From JBGTCY01 sp041748615 (lineage in GTDB: Bacteria > Bacteroidota > Bacteroidia > Chitinophagales > CAIOSU01): a DNA stretch of 10,685 nucleotides. The stretch covers positions 1 to 10,685 of the forward strand of contig JBGTCY010000155.1 in assembly GCA_041748615.1 (NCBI GenBank), in the 5' to 3' direction. Position numbers and translations under genes: made by a program. Position 1 is the first letter of the stretch; each line of letters begins with the position of its first letter. Shown here piece after piece: positions 1 to 7,400 of this stretch. The notes under the pieces were generated by a model that was not told where the DNA came from, did not search any database, and worked only from the letters and a program-made list of their open reading frames with translations.

Positions 1-289
1 AATTGTTGCTTACCATCTTATTCATGATGACGATAAAAGCCAGCGCGAATAATGTATTCACGAAATGATGGGTCTGCTTCTTTACCCAGTCGCTGAGAAA
101 TGTGAGCGCGTAGATTCCGAAACACAGGAGCGCTACCACGATTCTTTCTTGAAAATTTTCATTGACAGTTTCAGATGAAATCTGTATCAGCCAGCCGAAC
201 CCCAAAGTCGCCACAGCGCCTATCAGCAGCATGTTGCGAAAGAACTTCAGCTCTACATCGGTATTATTAGTTAAAAAAAGTCGAATCAT
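1..289 (-). CDS. Multi-pass membrane protein, N-terminal part (possible membrane sensor kinase)
   Basis: Only the first 96 codons are inside the window; the gene continues past the left edge. The ATG at 289-287 overlaps the TGA of the upstream response regulator by 4 bases (ATGA), which suggests translational coupling and fixes the start. Three hydrophobic stretches are visible, at about residues 20-37, 50-65 and 76-92, separated by short charged loops (SSETVNENFQER, DWVKKQTHH). There is no signal peptide with a cleavage site; the first stretch looks like an uncleaved membrane helix. No catalytic domain is visible. Because it follows a NarL-type regulator so tightly, a membrane histidine kinase whose PAS, HisKA and HATPase domains lie outside the window is the likeliest identity, but this is inferred from context. 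Another polytopic membrane protein remains possible. Confidence 0.75.
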   Translation of the reverse strand, partial: MIRLFLTNNTDVELKFFRNMLLIGAVATLGFGWLIQISSETVNENFQERIVVALLCFGIYALTFLSDWVKKQTHHFVNTLFALAFIVIMNKMVSNN

Positions 290-999
290 ATCAGTTTGTT
301 ATCTATCGCGTACTTAAATATTTCCGCTGTGCTGGAGCAGCCGATTTTCTTCATCATATTATAGCGATGAGTTTCTACGGTTCGCACGCTGAGAAATAAT
401 ATTTTTGATACTTCCTTACTGGTTTTTCCTTCCAGCACAAAGGATAAAATTTCATGTTCCCTGCCGGTGAGTTCTTCGCATTTTTTTTCACATTCCTCAC
501 CTGATTCATGCTTTTTGCCAATCAAGTGAGGAATCAATTTGTTGGAAATTCGCTGGCTGAGGTAATTTTCACCGCCCATTACTTTTTCAATGGCATTCAG
601 CAATTCATTTGGGTTATCGGTCTTAAAGATATAACCGTCAGCGCCTGCTTTAATCGCGCTGATGACCGTTTCGGGTTCTTCAATTGCGGAAAAAATCAAT
701 ATTTTAATTTCAGGATGACGCCCTTTAATGATTTTAGTAGCCTGAATACCATCAATGATGGGGATATTGATATCCATGATGATAATGTCTAACGATTTTT
801 CATCGGTTTTACCAACCGCTTCTTCTCCGGTGCCGGCTTCATCAATCAGCGAGATGGCAGGTGTTTGTTCCAATACCGCCCTGATGCCTACTCTGAAGAT
901 CGGGTGGTCCTCCACAAGCATTGTTCTTGCCGGTACAAATTTTTCTTCCTTTTCCATGTTGATGATTTTTTCTGTAATTGTTGATGCTGTTTCAAACAT
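286..999 (-). CDS. NarL/LuxR-family DNA-binding response regulator
   Basis: This is a two-domain response regulator of 237 residues from the chosen ATG. The receiver domain (about residues 25-145) has the acidic pair E30-D31 in VEDHP, phospho-acceptor D76 in IIMDINIP, S104 in IFSA and K126 in IFKTD. The C-terminal LuxR/GerE helix-turn-helix spans about 177-233, starting LTGREHEIL, with the recognition-helix segment VRTVETHRYNMMKK. In this family, phosphorylation of the Asp by a partner kinase promotes dimerisation and DNA binding. The frame stays open to a GTG at 1095, but the added N-terminus has no receiver-like sequence. ATG 999 has an A/T-rich leader typical of Bacteroidota. ATG 957 (223 residues, starting MEKEEKF) is an equally credible start that leaves the receiver intact. 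The gene overlaps the downstream membrane protein by 4 bases, so the two are probably one operon and perhaps cognate partners. Its targets cannot be read from the sequence. Confidence 0.93.
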   Translation of the reverse strand: MFETASTITEKIINMEKEEKFVPARTMLVEDHPIFRVGIRAVLEQTPAISLIDEAGTGEEAVGKTDEKSLDIIIMDINIPIIDGIQATKIIKGRHPEIKILIFSAIEEPETVISAIKAGADGYIFKTDNPNELLNAIEKVMGGENYLSQRISNKLIPHLIGKKHESGEECEKKCEELTGREHEILSFVLEGKTSKEVSKILFLSVRTVETHRYNMMKKIGCSSTAEIFKYAIDNKLI

Positions 1000-1143
1000 T
1001 ATGTAAATTTTGTTAAATGAGTATATTTTACGTGTGTTTAAGCGTATCAGACGGTGGTATTCGATGAATGGCAGGTAATACACGGTGAAAGGCACAAACA
1101 GGGCGGAGAAATATGAAACCCATGGATGGATTTATTCAGATAG

Positions 1144-1163
1144 CCCCCAATTTATCGGGGGGG
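1144..1163. repeat. C-run/G-run hairpin
   Basis: CCCCC at 1144-1148 can pair with GGGGG inside the G7 run at 1157-1163, around an A/T-rich loop. There is no T-run on either side, so it is not a standard intrinsic terminator. It is one of several short hairpins clustered between genes in this window. Confidence 0.5.
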
Positions 1164-1197
1164 TATATAACGCCCGTCACTACATTGTCAAGGGCTG

Positions 1198-1317
1198 GGT
1201 GTAAGACAAATTGTACAGTTTTCATTCCGGCTTTATGCCGTCCCCTGCTGATTACAAACACATGTGGATGCTCCGATACTCGGAGCATGACAAAATAAGT
1301 GCAATTTGTCTTACACC
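1198..1317. mobile_element. MITE-like element with 16-bp perfect inverted ends
   Basis: GGTGTAAGACAAATTG at 1198-1213 is the exact reverse complement of CAATTTGTCTTACACC at 1302-1317. The 120-base unit also contains a perfect 9-bp hairpin with a 3-base loop (arms 1268-1276 and 1280-1288, loop TAC). It has no open frame that looks like a transposase. The structure fits a non-autonomous element moved in trans, or a dispersed intergenic repeat. Direct target duplications are not obvious at its edges, so the call of mobility is inference. Confidence 0.55.
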
Positions 1318-1320
1318 TTC

Positions 1321-1336
1321 AAGGGCTTTAGCCCTT
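1321..1336. repeat. Short perfect hairpin between the MITE-like unit and the kinase 3' end
   Basis: AAGGGCT (1321-1327) and AGCCCTT (1330-1336) form a 7-bp stem around TT. It lies 55 bases downstream of the stop of the receiver-PAS kinase. Read on the minus strand it is not followed by a T-run, so it is a poor intrinsic terminator; a REP-like repeat or mRNA 3'-end stabiliser are alternatives. Confidence 0.4.
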
Positions 1337-1391
1337 TCCCACAAACTATGTGTCGAATTAATTTTGTGTAAAAAAATAAAGAAACTTGAAT

Positions 1392-2921
1392 TTATTTAAC
1401 AACTGCCGGTAATGTAAAATAAAAACGAGAACCGGCTCCCGGCTTTGATTCCGCCCAGACTTTTCCGCCATGTCTTGAAATGATTCTTGCAACAATTGAT
1501 AGACCAATTCCGGTTCCGGGAAATCCGGCACTATTTTCAAGCCGGCAAAATGGTTTAAACAGTTGCTCCGCGTCTTTCATGTCAAAGCCGATACCATTGT
1601 CTGTTATCCTATACTGAATCATCTCTTTTTCAGGTTTTGCTTCCATCGTTATTACCGGCTTTTTATGATTCCCTGAATATTTAAGCGCGTTTGAAAAAAG
1701 ATTTATCAAGGTTTGCCGGATAAGTGTATAGTCGCCAAAGGAATCAGGCGAATCTTTGATGATAATTTCAGGATGATATACGGAAGCCGCATCCGGCATT
1801 AGTCCGTCAACCACTTCACGGGCGAGTTTAGAGAGATTAATTCTTGAAACTCTGAGTTCCGCTTTTCCAGCATTTGAAAATGATAGCAAGTCATCAATCA
1901 GCGCATTCATATTGTGGATGCTTTTCTTAATCTGCTGTAAGTAGGTCAATTCCTTATCATTCAATTTTTGTGTAACCGGCTTTTCGAGCAGCGACACGAA
2001 AATACCCATGGCATTGAGCGGGTTGCGTAAATCATGTGAAACGGAATAGTTGAAGGTTTTCAATTCTTTATTGGCATCTTGCAACTCCTGCGTTCGCTCC
2101 TGTACTTTTTGCTCTAAGGAAATATTCAACTGTGTGAGTTCATTCAGGTAGCGTTCGCGCTCCGTCACGTCATGGCAAATCACCATCAGGCAGTCTTTTT
2201 CCTGATATTGAATAAAATGACCGGACACTTCCATGCGCGCCTGTTCGCCACTGCGCTTCAGGTGTGTGTGAATGCCGAAATCTATTTTTTTATCCTGTTG
2301 TTTGATTTCATACAGGAAATTGATGAATTTTTGATGGTGTTCTCCCGGCAAAAAATCAAGGACAGTCATGGCGAGCGCTTCTTCTTTTGTATAACCATAA
2401 AATGTAAGCGCGGGATTATTGACGTCCAAAATTTTAAAAGTATCTTTTTTGAGCACAATCATCGGCAGGGGGCTGAACTGAAACAGGTTGCGGTATTTTT
2501 CTTCCGATTGCTGAAGTTGCCTGTTGATTTTAGTTCTTTCTATTGCATAAGAAATAGATTTTGCAAGCTGTAGCCCGCTGAGTTCGTCTTTCAGCAGGTA
2601 ATCGGCTACGCCCAACGCGAGCGTTTTGATGCCAAAGTTTTTATCGCTGTAGCCGGTGAGGACAATGACCGGAGTTTGTTTGGCTAAACCGATAATATTC
2701 TGTACCAATTTTTCGCCCCGCGCATCGGGCAACGTCAGGTCAAGCAGGATGGCGTCACACTGTTCGTTGGCTTTTAGCAATAGCGCTGCATCAGAAAATG
2801 TACGCGCATGTTTGATTTCGCTGGAGGGAAACTCCGCATTGAGTAATTCTTCAATGATGATGTAATCCCCCTCATTTTCCTCGATGATTAACACGCGGAG
2901 ATGATTGCCAGAGTAGTCCAT
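1392..2921 (-). CDS. Receiver-PAS-histidine kinase hybrid sensor
   Basis: This is a soluble 509-residue hybrid kinase in the order receiver, PAS, coiled linker, HisKA, HATPase_c. The receiver (about 8-125) has acidic E14-E15, phospho-acceptor D61 in LLDLTLPD, T89 in VLTG and K111 in LLKDE. PAS covers about 138-255 and ends in the usual DVTERE motif. A heptad-like helix (about 258-290) leads to HisKA with H296 in SVSHDLRNPL. HATPase_c has the N box (N411 in LINLFSNALKYS), G1 box (DNGIGFD, 441-447), F box around FKPF (455-458) and G2 box (GTGIGLS, 469-475). There is no transmembrane segment, so it should act in the cytoplasm. An N-terminal receiver on a kinase usually means that another kinase feeds it phosphate or regulates it; the large kinase and lone receiver upstream on the same strand are candidates. 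ATG 2921 fits because the receiver starts within ten residues and the leader is A/T-rich. The ligand of the PAS domain is unknown. Confidence 0.95.
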   Translation of the reverse strand: MDYSGNHLRVLIIEENEGDYIIIEELLNAEFPSSEIKHARTFSDAALLLKANEQCDAILLDLTLPDARGEKLVQNIIGLAKQTPVIVLTGYSDKNFGIKTLALGVADYLLKDELSGLQLAKSISYAIERTKINRQLQQSEEKYRNLFQFSPLPMIVLKKDTFKILDVNNPALTFYGYTKEEALAMTVLDFLPGEHHQKFINFLYEIKQQDKKIDFGIHTHLKRSGEQARMEVSGHFIQYQEKDCLMVICHDVTERERYLNELTQLNISLEQKVQERTQELQDANKELKTFNYSVSHDLRNPLNAMGIFVSLLEKPVTQKLNDKELTYLQQIKKSIHNMNALIDDLLSFSNAGKAELRVSRINLSKLAREVVDGLMPDAASVYHPEIIIKDSPDSFGDYTLIRQTLINLFSNALKYSGNHKKPVITMEAKPEKEMIQYRITDNGIGFDMKDAEQLFKPFCRLENSAGFPGTGIGLSIVARIISRHGGKVWAESKPGAGSRFYFTLPAVVK

Positions 2922-3435
2922 TTTAGTAATTTAATAATTTAAGTAAGTATATTATTAACTGCAATGGAATTCAAGTGCGTCAAAACGGGATGGGCATAAA
3001 ATGCCTTCAGTCATTGTCAAAGAGTGACATGACTTTCTTTTATCTTTATTTATTTTTAAGTATTGGGCAGGTTGAAAACAGCTTGCAGGATGTTTTTAAT
3101 AATAGAAATAGTTTTTTAGGTTAATGAATAGATTGAAGGGTAATGCTGGACTCTGCTATTTCTTATGCGAATCTAACGTAAAATAACTAAAAAATCTAAA
3201 CTGTGTATATATGAGTAAAGGGGGAAATTGTTTAAAAGATGATTATCTATTATTCTACTAATTTAATTTTTCGCCCTGTAGATGACGGAAAGACTTTGAA
3301 TCTTTGAAAAAATCTGCCAAAATCAAGTTCCTATTTGGATTTCACTCATCACCGAAATAGAGGTAAGAATTGATATTCCAGAAATAAGAAAAACTACGTA
3401 GGAGTTGAATTGTCTTTATTTCAATAGACGAAAAA
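2922..3435. other. 514-base intergenic region, A/T-rich, no gene recognised
   Basis: I find no credible reading frame, tRNA or long repeat here. Two weak inverted repeats are present: GGCAT/ATGCC around AAA near 2993-3005, and TGTCA/TGACA around AAGAG near 3015-3029. On the minus strand a TTTGACA-like hexamer overlaps the second one, about 95 bases upstream of the kinase ATG, but no matching downstream promoter box is clear. The region probably holds the kinase promoter on its left side and the 3' end of the lone-receiver transcript on its right side. Confidence 0.5.
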
Positions 3436-3873
3436 TCAGGTTTTGGATTTTCCAGGTAATTGCACGACAGAAATCCAGAAATTTTCTATGGAAGTAACAA
3501 CCTTGATAAAATTTTTTACTTCAACAGGTTTGGTAATGAAACAGTTTGCGTGATTTTGATAAGCTTTGTAAATATCTTTTTCGCTGGAGGAAGTGGTGAG
3601 AATGATAACAGGGATATGTTTCAGTTCATCGCTGGTTTTAATTTTTGTCAGCACCTCATGCCCGTTGAGTTTGGGAAGATTGACATCTAATAAAATCAGG
3701 TCGGGTGTTGCAGCGTATTTGAACTCGCCTTTTTTTTCTAAGAATTGTATTGCGTCCCAACCATTTTTAACGATGGATAATTTGTTCATGATTTTTTCTT
3801 CTTCAAGCGCTTCCGTCAGCAGGATGATGTCGCCTTCATTGTCTTCGACTAACAGGATGTTGACTGGTTTCAT
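3436..3873 (-). CDS. Single-domain response regulator (Rcp1/CheY-like receiver)
   Basis: This 145-residue protein is nearly all receiver domain, with no output domain. Visible active-site residues are E10-D11 in LLVEDNEGD, phospho-acceptor D63 in LLDVNLPKLNG, T93 in VIILTTSSSEKD and K115 in ITKPVEV. The VEDNEGD and LPKLNGHEVL patterns and the 145-residue length are typical of Rcp1-like receivers that pair with PAS or phytochrome-type soluble kinases. Such proteins pass phosphate to another protein or act by binding it. The gene lies directly downstream of the large PAS kinase on the same strand and upstream of the receiver-PAS kinase, so a phosphorelay among the three is plausible but unproven. 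The ATG at 3873 places the first beta strand at residues 4-9, as expected. A repeat palindrome begins 50 bases upstream, so its promoter must be in or close to the repeat, or the gene depends on read-through. Confidence 0.93.
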   Translation of the reverse strand: MKPVNILLVEDNEGDIILLTEALEEEKIMNKLSIVKNGWDAIQFLEKKGEFKYAATPDLILLDVNLPKLNGHEVLTKIKTSDELKHIPVIILTTSSSEKDIYKAYQNHANCFITKPVEVKNFIKVVTSIENFWISVVQLPGKSKT

Positions 3874-3923
3874 GGTTGGAAGATAGAGGTGAAGTAAATA
3901 TACAATAATTTACTTAAAAATTA

Positions 3924-4028
3924 AAACCGTTAAAACGGTTTCACATTGCATTATTCATTCTCATAGCCCACGGTTTAAACCGTGGGCTATAATTCGTGAA
4001 CAAAGATTTATTAATGGTTTTAACCATT
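3924..4028. repeat. Triple-palindrome REP-like element
   Basis: Three palindromes sit within 105 bases. The first (3924-3941) has 8-base arms AAACCGTT/AACGGTTT around AA. The second (3963-3990) is a perfect 28-base palindrome with 14-base arms ATAGCCCACGGTTT and its complement, and no loop. The third (4013-4028) has arms AATGGTT/AACCATT around TT. All three share a GGTT/AACC core, so arms of the first and second can also pair with each other. This resembles the composite REP sequences associated with REP-associated tyrosine transposases, although no transposase gene is in the window. It lies between the large kinase and the lone receiver and could affect transcription or mRNA stability between them. 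Confidence 0.65.
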
Positions 4029-4035
4029 TTCAAAG

Positions 4036-4278
4036 ACAGCCTCACCCCGCCCCTCTCTGAAGGAGAGGGTGTCCGGACGGTGTACCTTTTCCGGTCAAAG
4101 GTGTTTATTGAGTTTTCGAGAATAGCATAATGCGTATTGCGATGTGCGACAAGTCGCTGTACTCACTACGCTGTACTAAATCGAATGCCAGGGGAATATT
4201 ATCCCATTCATGATGCACTTCATTATTCCCTCTCTTTTGGAGAGGGACAGAAAGCGAAGCGCTTCAGGGTGAGGCTGT
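4036..4278. mobile_element. MITE-like unit with 12-bp inverted ends and internal hairpins
   Basis: ACAGCCTCACCC at 4036-4047 is the exact reverse complement of GGGTGAGGCTGT at 4267-4278. Just inside each end is a matching hairpin: CCCTCTC/GAGAGGG with loop TGAAG at 4051-4069, and CCCTCTC/GAGAGGG with loop TTTTG at 4228-4246. Next to the right end is a 10-base palindrome GAAGCGCTTC (4256-4265). The ends are therefore related beyond the 12 bases but not identical. No transposase frame is present. It could be a non-autonomous mobile unit or two inverted copies of a short dispersed repeat with other DNA between them. Confidence 0.5.
4131..4179 (+). repeat. Direct repeat, copy 1
   Basis: The 32 bases 4131-4162 match 4439-4470 with one mismatch. 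The following 16 bases, CACTACGCTGTACTAA at 4164-4179, match 4479-4494 exactly. Copy 2 has 9 bases between the two blocks where copy 1 has 1. This copy lies inside the 4036-4278 unit. Confidence 0.7.
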
Positions 4279-4332
4279 ATTGTAAGCTGTTCTAATTTAA
4301 CATGAATTTAGATTACAGGACAAATTGTATAA

Positions 4333-4406
4333 GGTCGTCCCTCCGGGACTTTTTGAAATTATTTGTTATTTTATTTTATCATATGGTCATCCCTCTGGGA
4401 TTTTTT
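4333..4406 (+). repeat. Twin 22-base hairpin repeats followed by T-runs
   Basis: The 22 bases at 4333-4354 recur at 4385-4406 with few changes. Each folds as a 5-bp stem with a 3-base loop followed by T5 or T6: GTCCC-TCC-GGGAC (4337-4349) and ATCCC-TCT-GGGAT (4389-4401). The closing pair is G-C in one and A-T in the other, a compensatory change that supports pairing. They resemble weak intrinsic terminators, but on the plus strand, where no gene ends nearby. A repeat family with conserved structure is the safer reading. Confidence 0.5.
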
Positions 4407-4438
4407 ATCGAGCTTTTCGGAACGACCGATATGCGATT

Positions 4439-4494
4439 TGCGTATTGCGATATGCGACAAGTCGCTGTACGCACATCGCACTACGCTGTACTAA
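4439..4494 (+). repeat. Direct repeat, copy 2, overlapping the 3' end of the large kinase
   Basis: This is the second copy of the repeat at 4131-4179. Its 16-base block 4479-4494, read on the minus strand, contains the last three sense codons (Ser, Thr, Ala) and the TAG stop of the large kinase. The part to the left lies just downstream of the kinase gene. The overlap indicates that the repeat shaped the present C-terminus. Confidence 0.65.
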
Positions 4495-7400
4495 TCTCAA
4501 ATCTAAAATCTCTCATCTCCACCTTCCTAATCGTAAAATAAAAAGTCGTCCCTTTCCCTTCCTCTGATTGGAGACTGATTTCGCCTCCGTGGCGTTCAAC
4601 TACTTTTTTGCAGACTGCCAGACCGATGCCGGACCCTTTGTATTCGGTGTTGTCATGCAGTTTTTGAAAAAGGACAAACAGCTTGTTGTTGAATTGAGGA
4701 TTGATGCCGATGCCGTTATCGCTGACGGCAAACTGACAATGTGTGGCGGTGTCGGTGCAAGAAATTTCAATTTCGGGTGGAGTATCGGGCTTTGAAAATT
4801 TGAGCGCGTTGCCGATGAGGTTGTGAAACAATTGGTGCATCTGCACACGCGAAGCATGAACAACAGGCAAGCCGTCATAGCGAACAACAGCCTTCTTTTC
4901 TTCCAGCGCGTTTTGATGCAGGCGTAAAATATCCTTCACTAATTCCTGGATGTTCACATCTTCCGATTTGTACTCCATTCTACCCGCACGGGAATATTCC
5001 AGCAGGTCGAGGATGATTTTTCTCATGCGTGCCGCTCCGTCCACCGCGAGGTGAATATATTTTTTGCCACGCTCATCCAAAAGCGGTTTGTATTTATCTT
5101 CGATTTTCACCAAGAAGCTGGAAATCATGCGTAGCGGTTCCTGCAAGTCGTGTGAAGCCACATAAGCGAACTGCTCCAATTCATCATTCGAGCGCAGCAG
5201 TTCGGCAGTTTTTTCCCTGAGCACGTCATTGAGATGCTGCAGAGTTGTTTCATATTCCTTGCGGTGCGTGATGTCCGTCATCGCGCCTACCATGCGAATG
5301 GGCTTGCCTTCATTGTTTCTAAGTACCATGCCCCGGTCAATAACATAAGCATATTTGCCATTGGATTTCAGATAACGATATTCAACCTGCCATTTGATGC
5401 CTTCGGGATTATCCAGTACTTTATGCAGGGTTTTCATCACCTCATTCAAATCATCTTGATGAATGTGCTCTGTCCACGATTGTAATGAGGGTGTAACTCT
5501 TTCCATATCATATCCAAACAATTTTTTAAAACCGTTTCCCCAATACAAAGTGTTTTCGACAATATCCCAATCCCAAATCGCGTCATTGGTGGCTTCCGTC
5601 ACTTTTTCAAACCGCTCATTGGACTGACGGATTTTCTCCTCTGCATTTTTCCGGATACTCACATCTTTAAAATAAACGGTCATGGAATTTCCGGTAGGAT
5701 AGATGCTGGCTTCAAACCATTTTTTTAATTTGGGAGAATAATCTTCAAACTGGATTGGATTACCGGTTTTGAAAGCTTTAATAAATTGCTTGTAGGAATA
5801 GGTATCTACTATTTCAGGGAAAATTTCCCAGGCGTTTTTACCGATGACATTTTCTCTTTTCAAACCAATGGTTTTTTCCGCGGTTTTATTCCAATAAGTA
5901 AAGGTCCACTCTTTGTCAACAGCAAAGAACCCGTCATTAATACTTTCGAGAATGACGTTCTTTTCTTTCAGCGTATTGATTAACTGCTCGTCAGCCAGCT
6001 TGCGGTCGGTGATGTCGAAGCGGATGGCGAGATACTGAAACGGTTTTTTGTTTTCATCCAAAAACGGAACGATAGTCGTGTCCACCCAATAGTATGTGCC
6101 GTCTTTTGCTTTGTTTTTTATTTCACCGCGCCATACTTTGCCGGAAGCGATGGTACGCCACAGTTCTTTGAAAAATGTTATCGGATGAAAACCGGAATTG
6201 ATAATCCTGTGTGTGTTGCCGAGCAATTCCTGGCGGCTGTATTTTGATATATCGCAGAAATTGTCATTGATTTCGATAATGACGCCTTTTTGGTCGGTAA
6301 TCGCGATGATGGCGGATTGGTCTAACGCGAATTTGTAATCTTCAAGGTCTTTCAAGCTTTTCTTCAGATAAAGTTCCCCCATTTTCTGAAAATGAATATC
6401 CTGAAAACTGCCGTAAAGCCGGATGCATTTGCCATCTATAAATTCCGCTTCGCCAATCGCTCTTACCCAGCGTTCATTTCCTTTTGCGGTAACAATGATT
6501 AATTCAATATCCCATGACTTTCCGATTGAAATTGCATCCTCTATCGCTTTAGTAATCGTATCGCGCGACCAACCTGCTTTGTAAAAATCAATTCCTTTTT
6601 GCAGATCCGGTTTATAATCGCTTTCAACTTCGTGAATTTGCATGGTGATGGGCGACCAATAAATCTCATTTTTTACTAAATCCACTTCCCAACTGCCGAT
6701 ATTGGCAAGATGGGTTGCTTTTTTAAGTAAATCTTCTAACTCCTTTCTTTCAGTGATATCCCTGCCGTAGGCAAATATCAAATCTCCTTCGTTAAAACCT
6801 TCAGAGGAGCTCCACGCTATCCAGCGATAATCGCCTGATTTGGTGATGTAGCGGTTTTCAAAATTGTTTGCCAGTTTTTCGTTGCGGATGGTTTGATGGT
6901 ACTCTGCATCCGTGGCTTCCAAATCATCAGGGTGAATGAAATTTTTAAATGGCTGAGAAGTGAGTTCCGCGTCCGAGTAGCCCAACAGTTTGCAAAAAGC
7001 CGGATTAACTTTTCTGAAATAGCCATCCCTGCCTGCAATCGCGAGGATATCGGGTGAATATTGGAAAAACTGATGAAAATCCTGTTCGACAAGTTTTCGT
7101 CTGATTTCCACGCTGAACTGCTGACCGAAATTGTCAAAGAGCGCATTAAGATTTGTATGATTTTTTATATCCTTGTTGATACCGAATAACAGAGCGCCAA
7201 TTACTTCATCATGATAAATGAGCGGTAAAGCATAAGCGGTTTTCAAATCGGTTTTTTTTGCCGCATCTATACGGTGAAAATCTTTTTGTTTATCAAGTTG
7301 TCGCCACAGCACTACTGATTTTGATTTCCAGGTGATACCCGGCAGTCCTTCGCCTTTTTTAAACCGGCTGAATTGGCGCGTGGATTTCATAAACTGCTGC

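Larger units (their letters stand above)
1000..1391. other. Intergenic region filled with inverted repeats
   Basis: I see no credible gene in these 392 bases between the response regulator and the receiver-PAS kinase. From left to right the region holds a G/C-rich hairpin (1144-1163), a 120-base unit with 16-base perfect inverted ends (1198-1317) and a small perfect hairpin (1321-1336). The short plus-strand reading frames here run through these repeats and show no domain. The promoter of the response regulator should lie in or just left of this region, but I could not identify a convincing Bacteroidota TAnnTTTG element. Confidence 0.7.
3874..4480. other. 607-base intergenic region built from repeats
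   Basis: No credible gene is seen between the large kinase and the lone receiver. Almost the whole stretch can be assigned to repeats: three palindromes (3924-4028), a unit with 12-base inverted ends (4036-4278), the first copy of a direct repeat inside that unit (4131-4179), twin hairpins (4333-4406) and most of the second direct-repeat copy (4439-4494). The short plus-strand frames across 4302-4567 run through the repeats and into the antisense strand of the kinase, so they are not treated as genes. Confidence 0.7.

Noticed and set aside
1000..1095. GTG start that would add 32 residues to the NarL-type regulator
   Set aside because: The extension precedes a complete receiver domain and does not resemble receiver family N-termini. 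ATG starts at 999 or 957 fit better.
1113..1399. Small plus-strand proteins of about 60 residues
   Set aside because: They are read through the inverted-repeat element and the nearby hairpins, have no domain and no plausible start region.
2922..3435. Small RNA gene or riboswitch in the long gap
   Set aside because: Only two weak 5-bp inverted repeats are visible, and no known aptamer core or terminator was recognised.
4333..4406. Intrinsic terminators for the kinase or the receiver
   Set aside because: The hairpin plus T-run orientation is on the plus strand, while both neighbouring genes are on the minus strand. On the minus strand the hairpins are preceded, not followed, by the relevant runs.
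3924..4494. CRISPR array
   Set aside because: The repeats are palindromes and inverted units of different lengths, with no regular alternation of an identical repeat and unique spacers.
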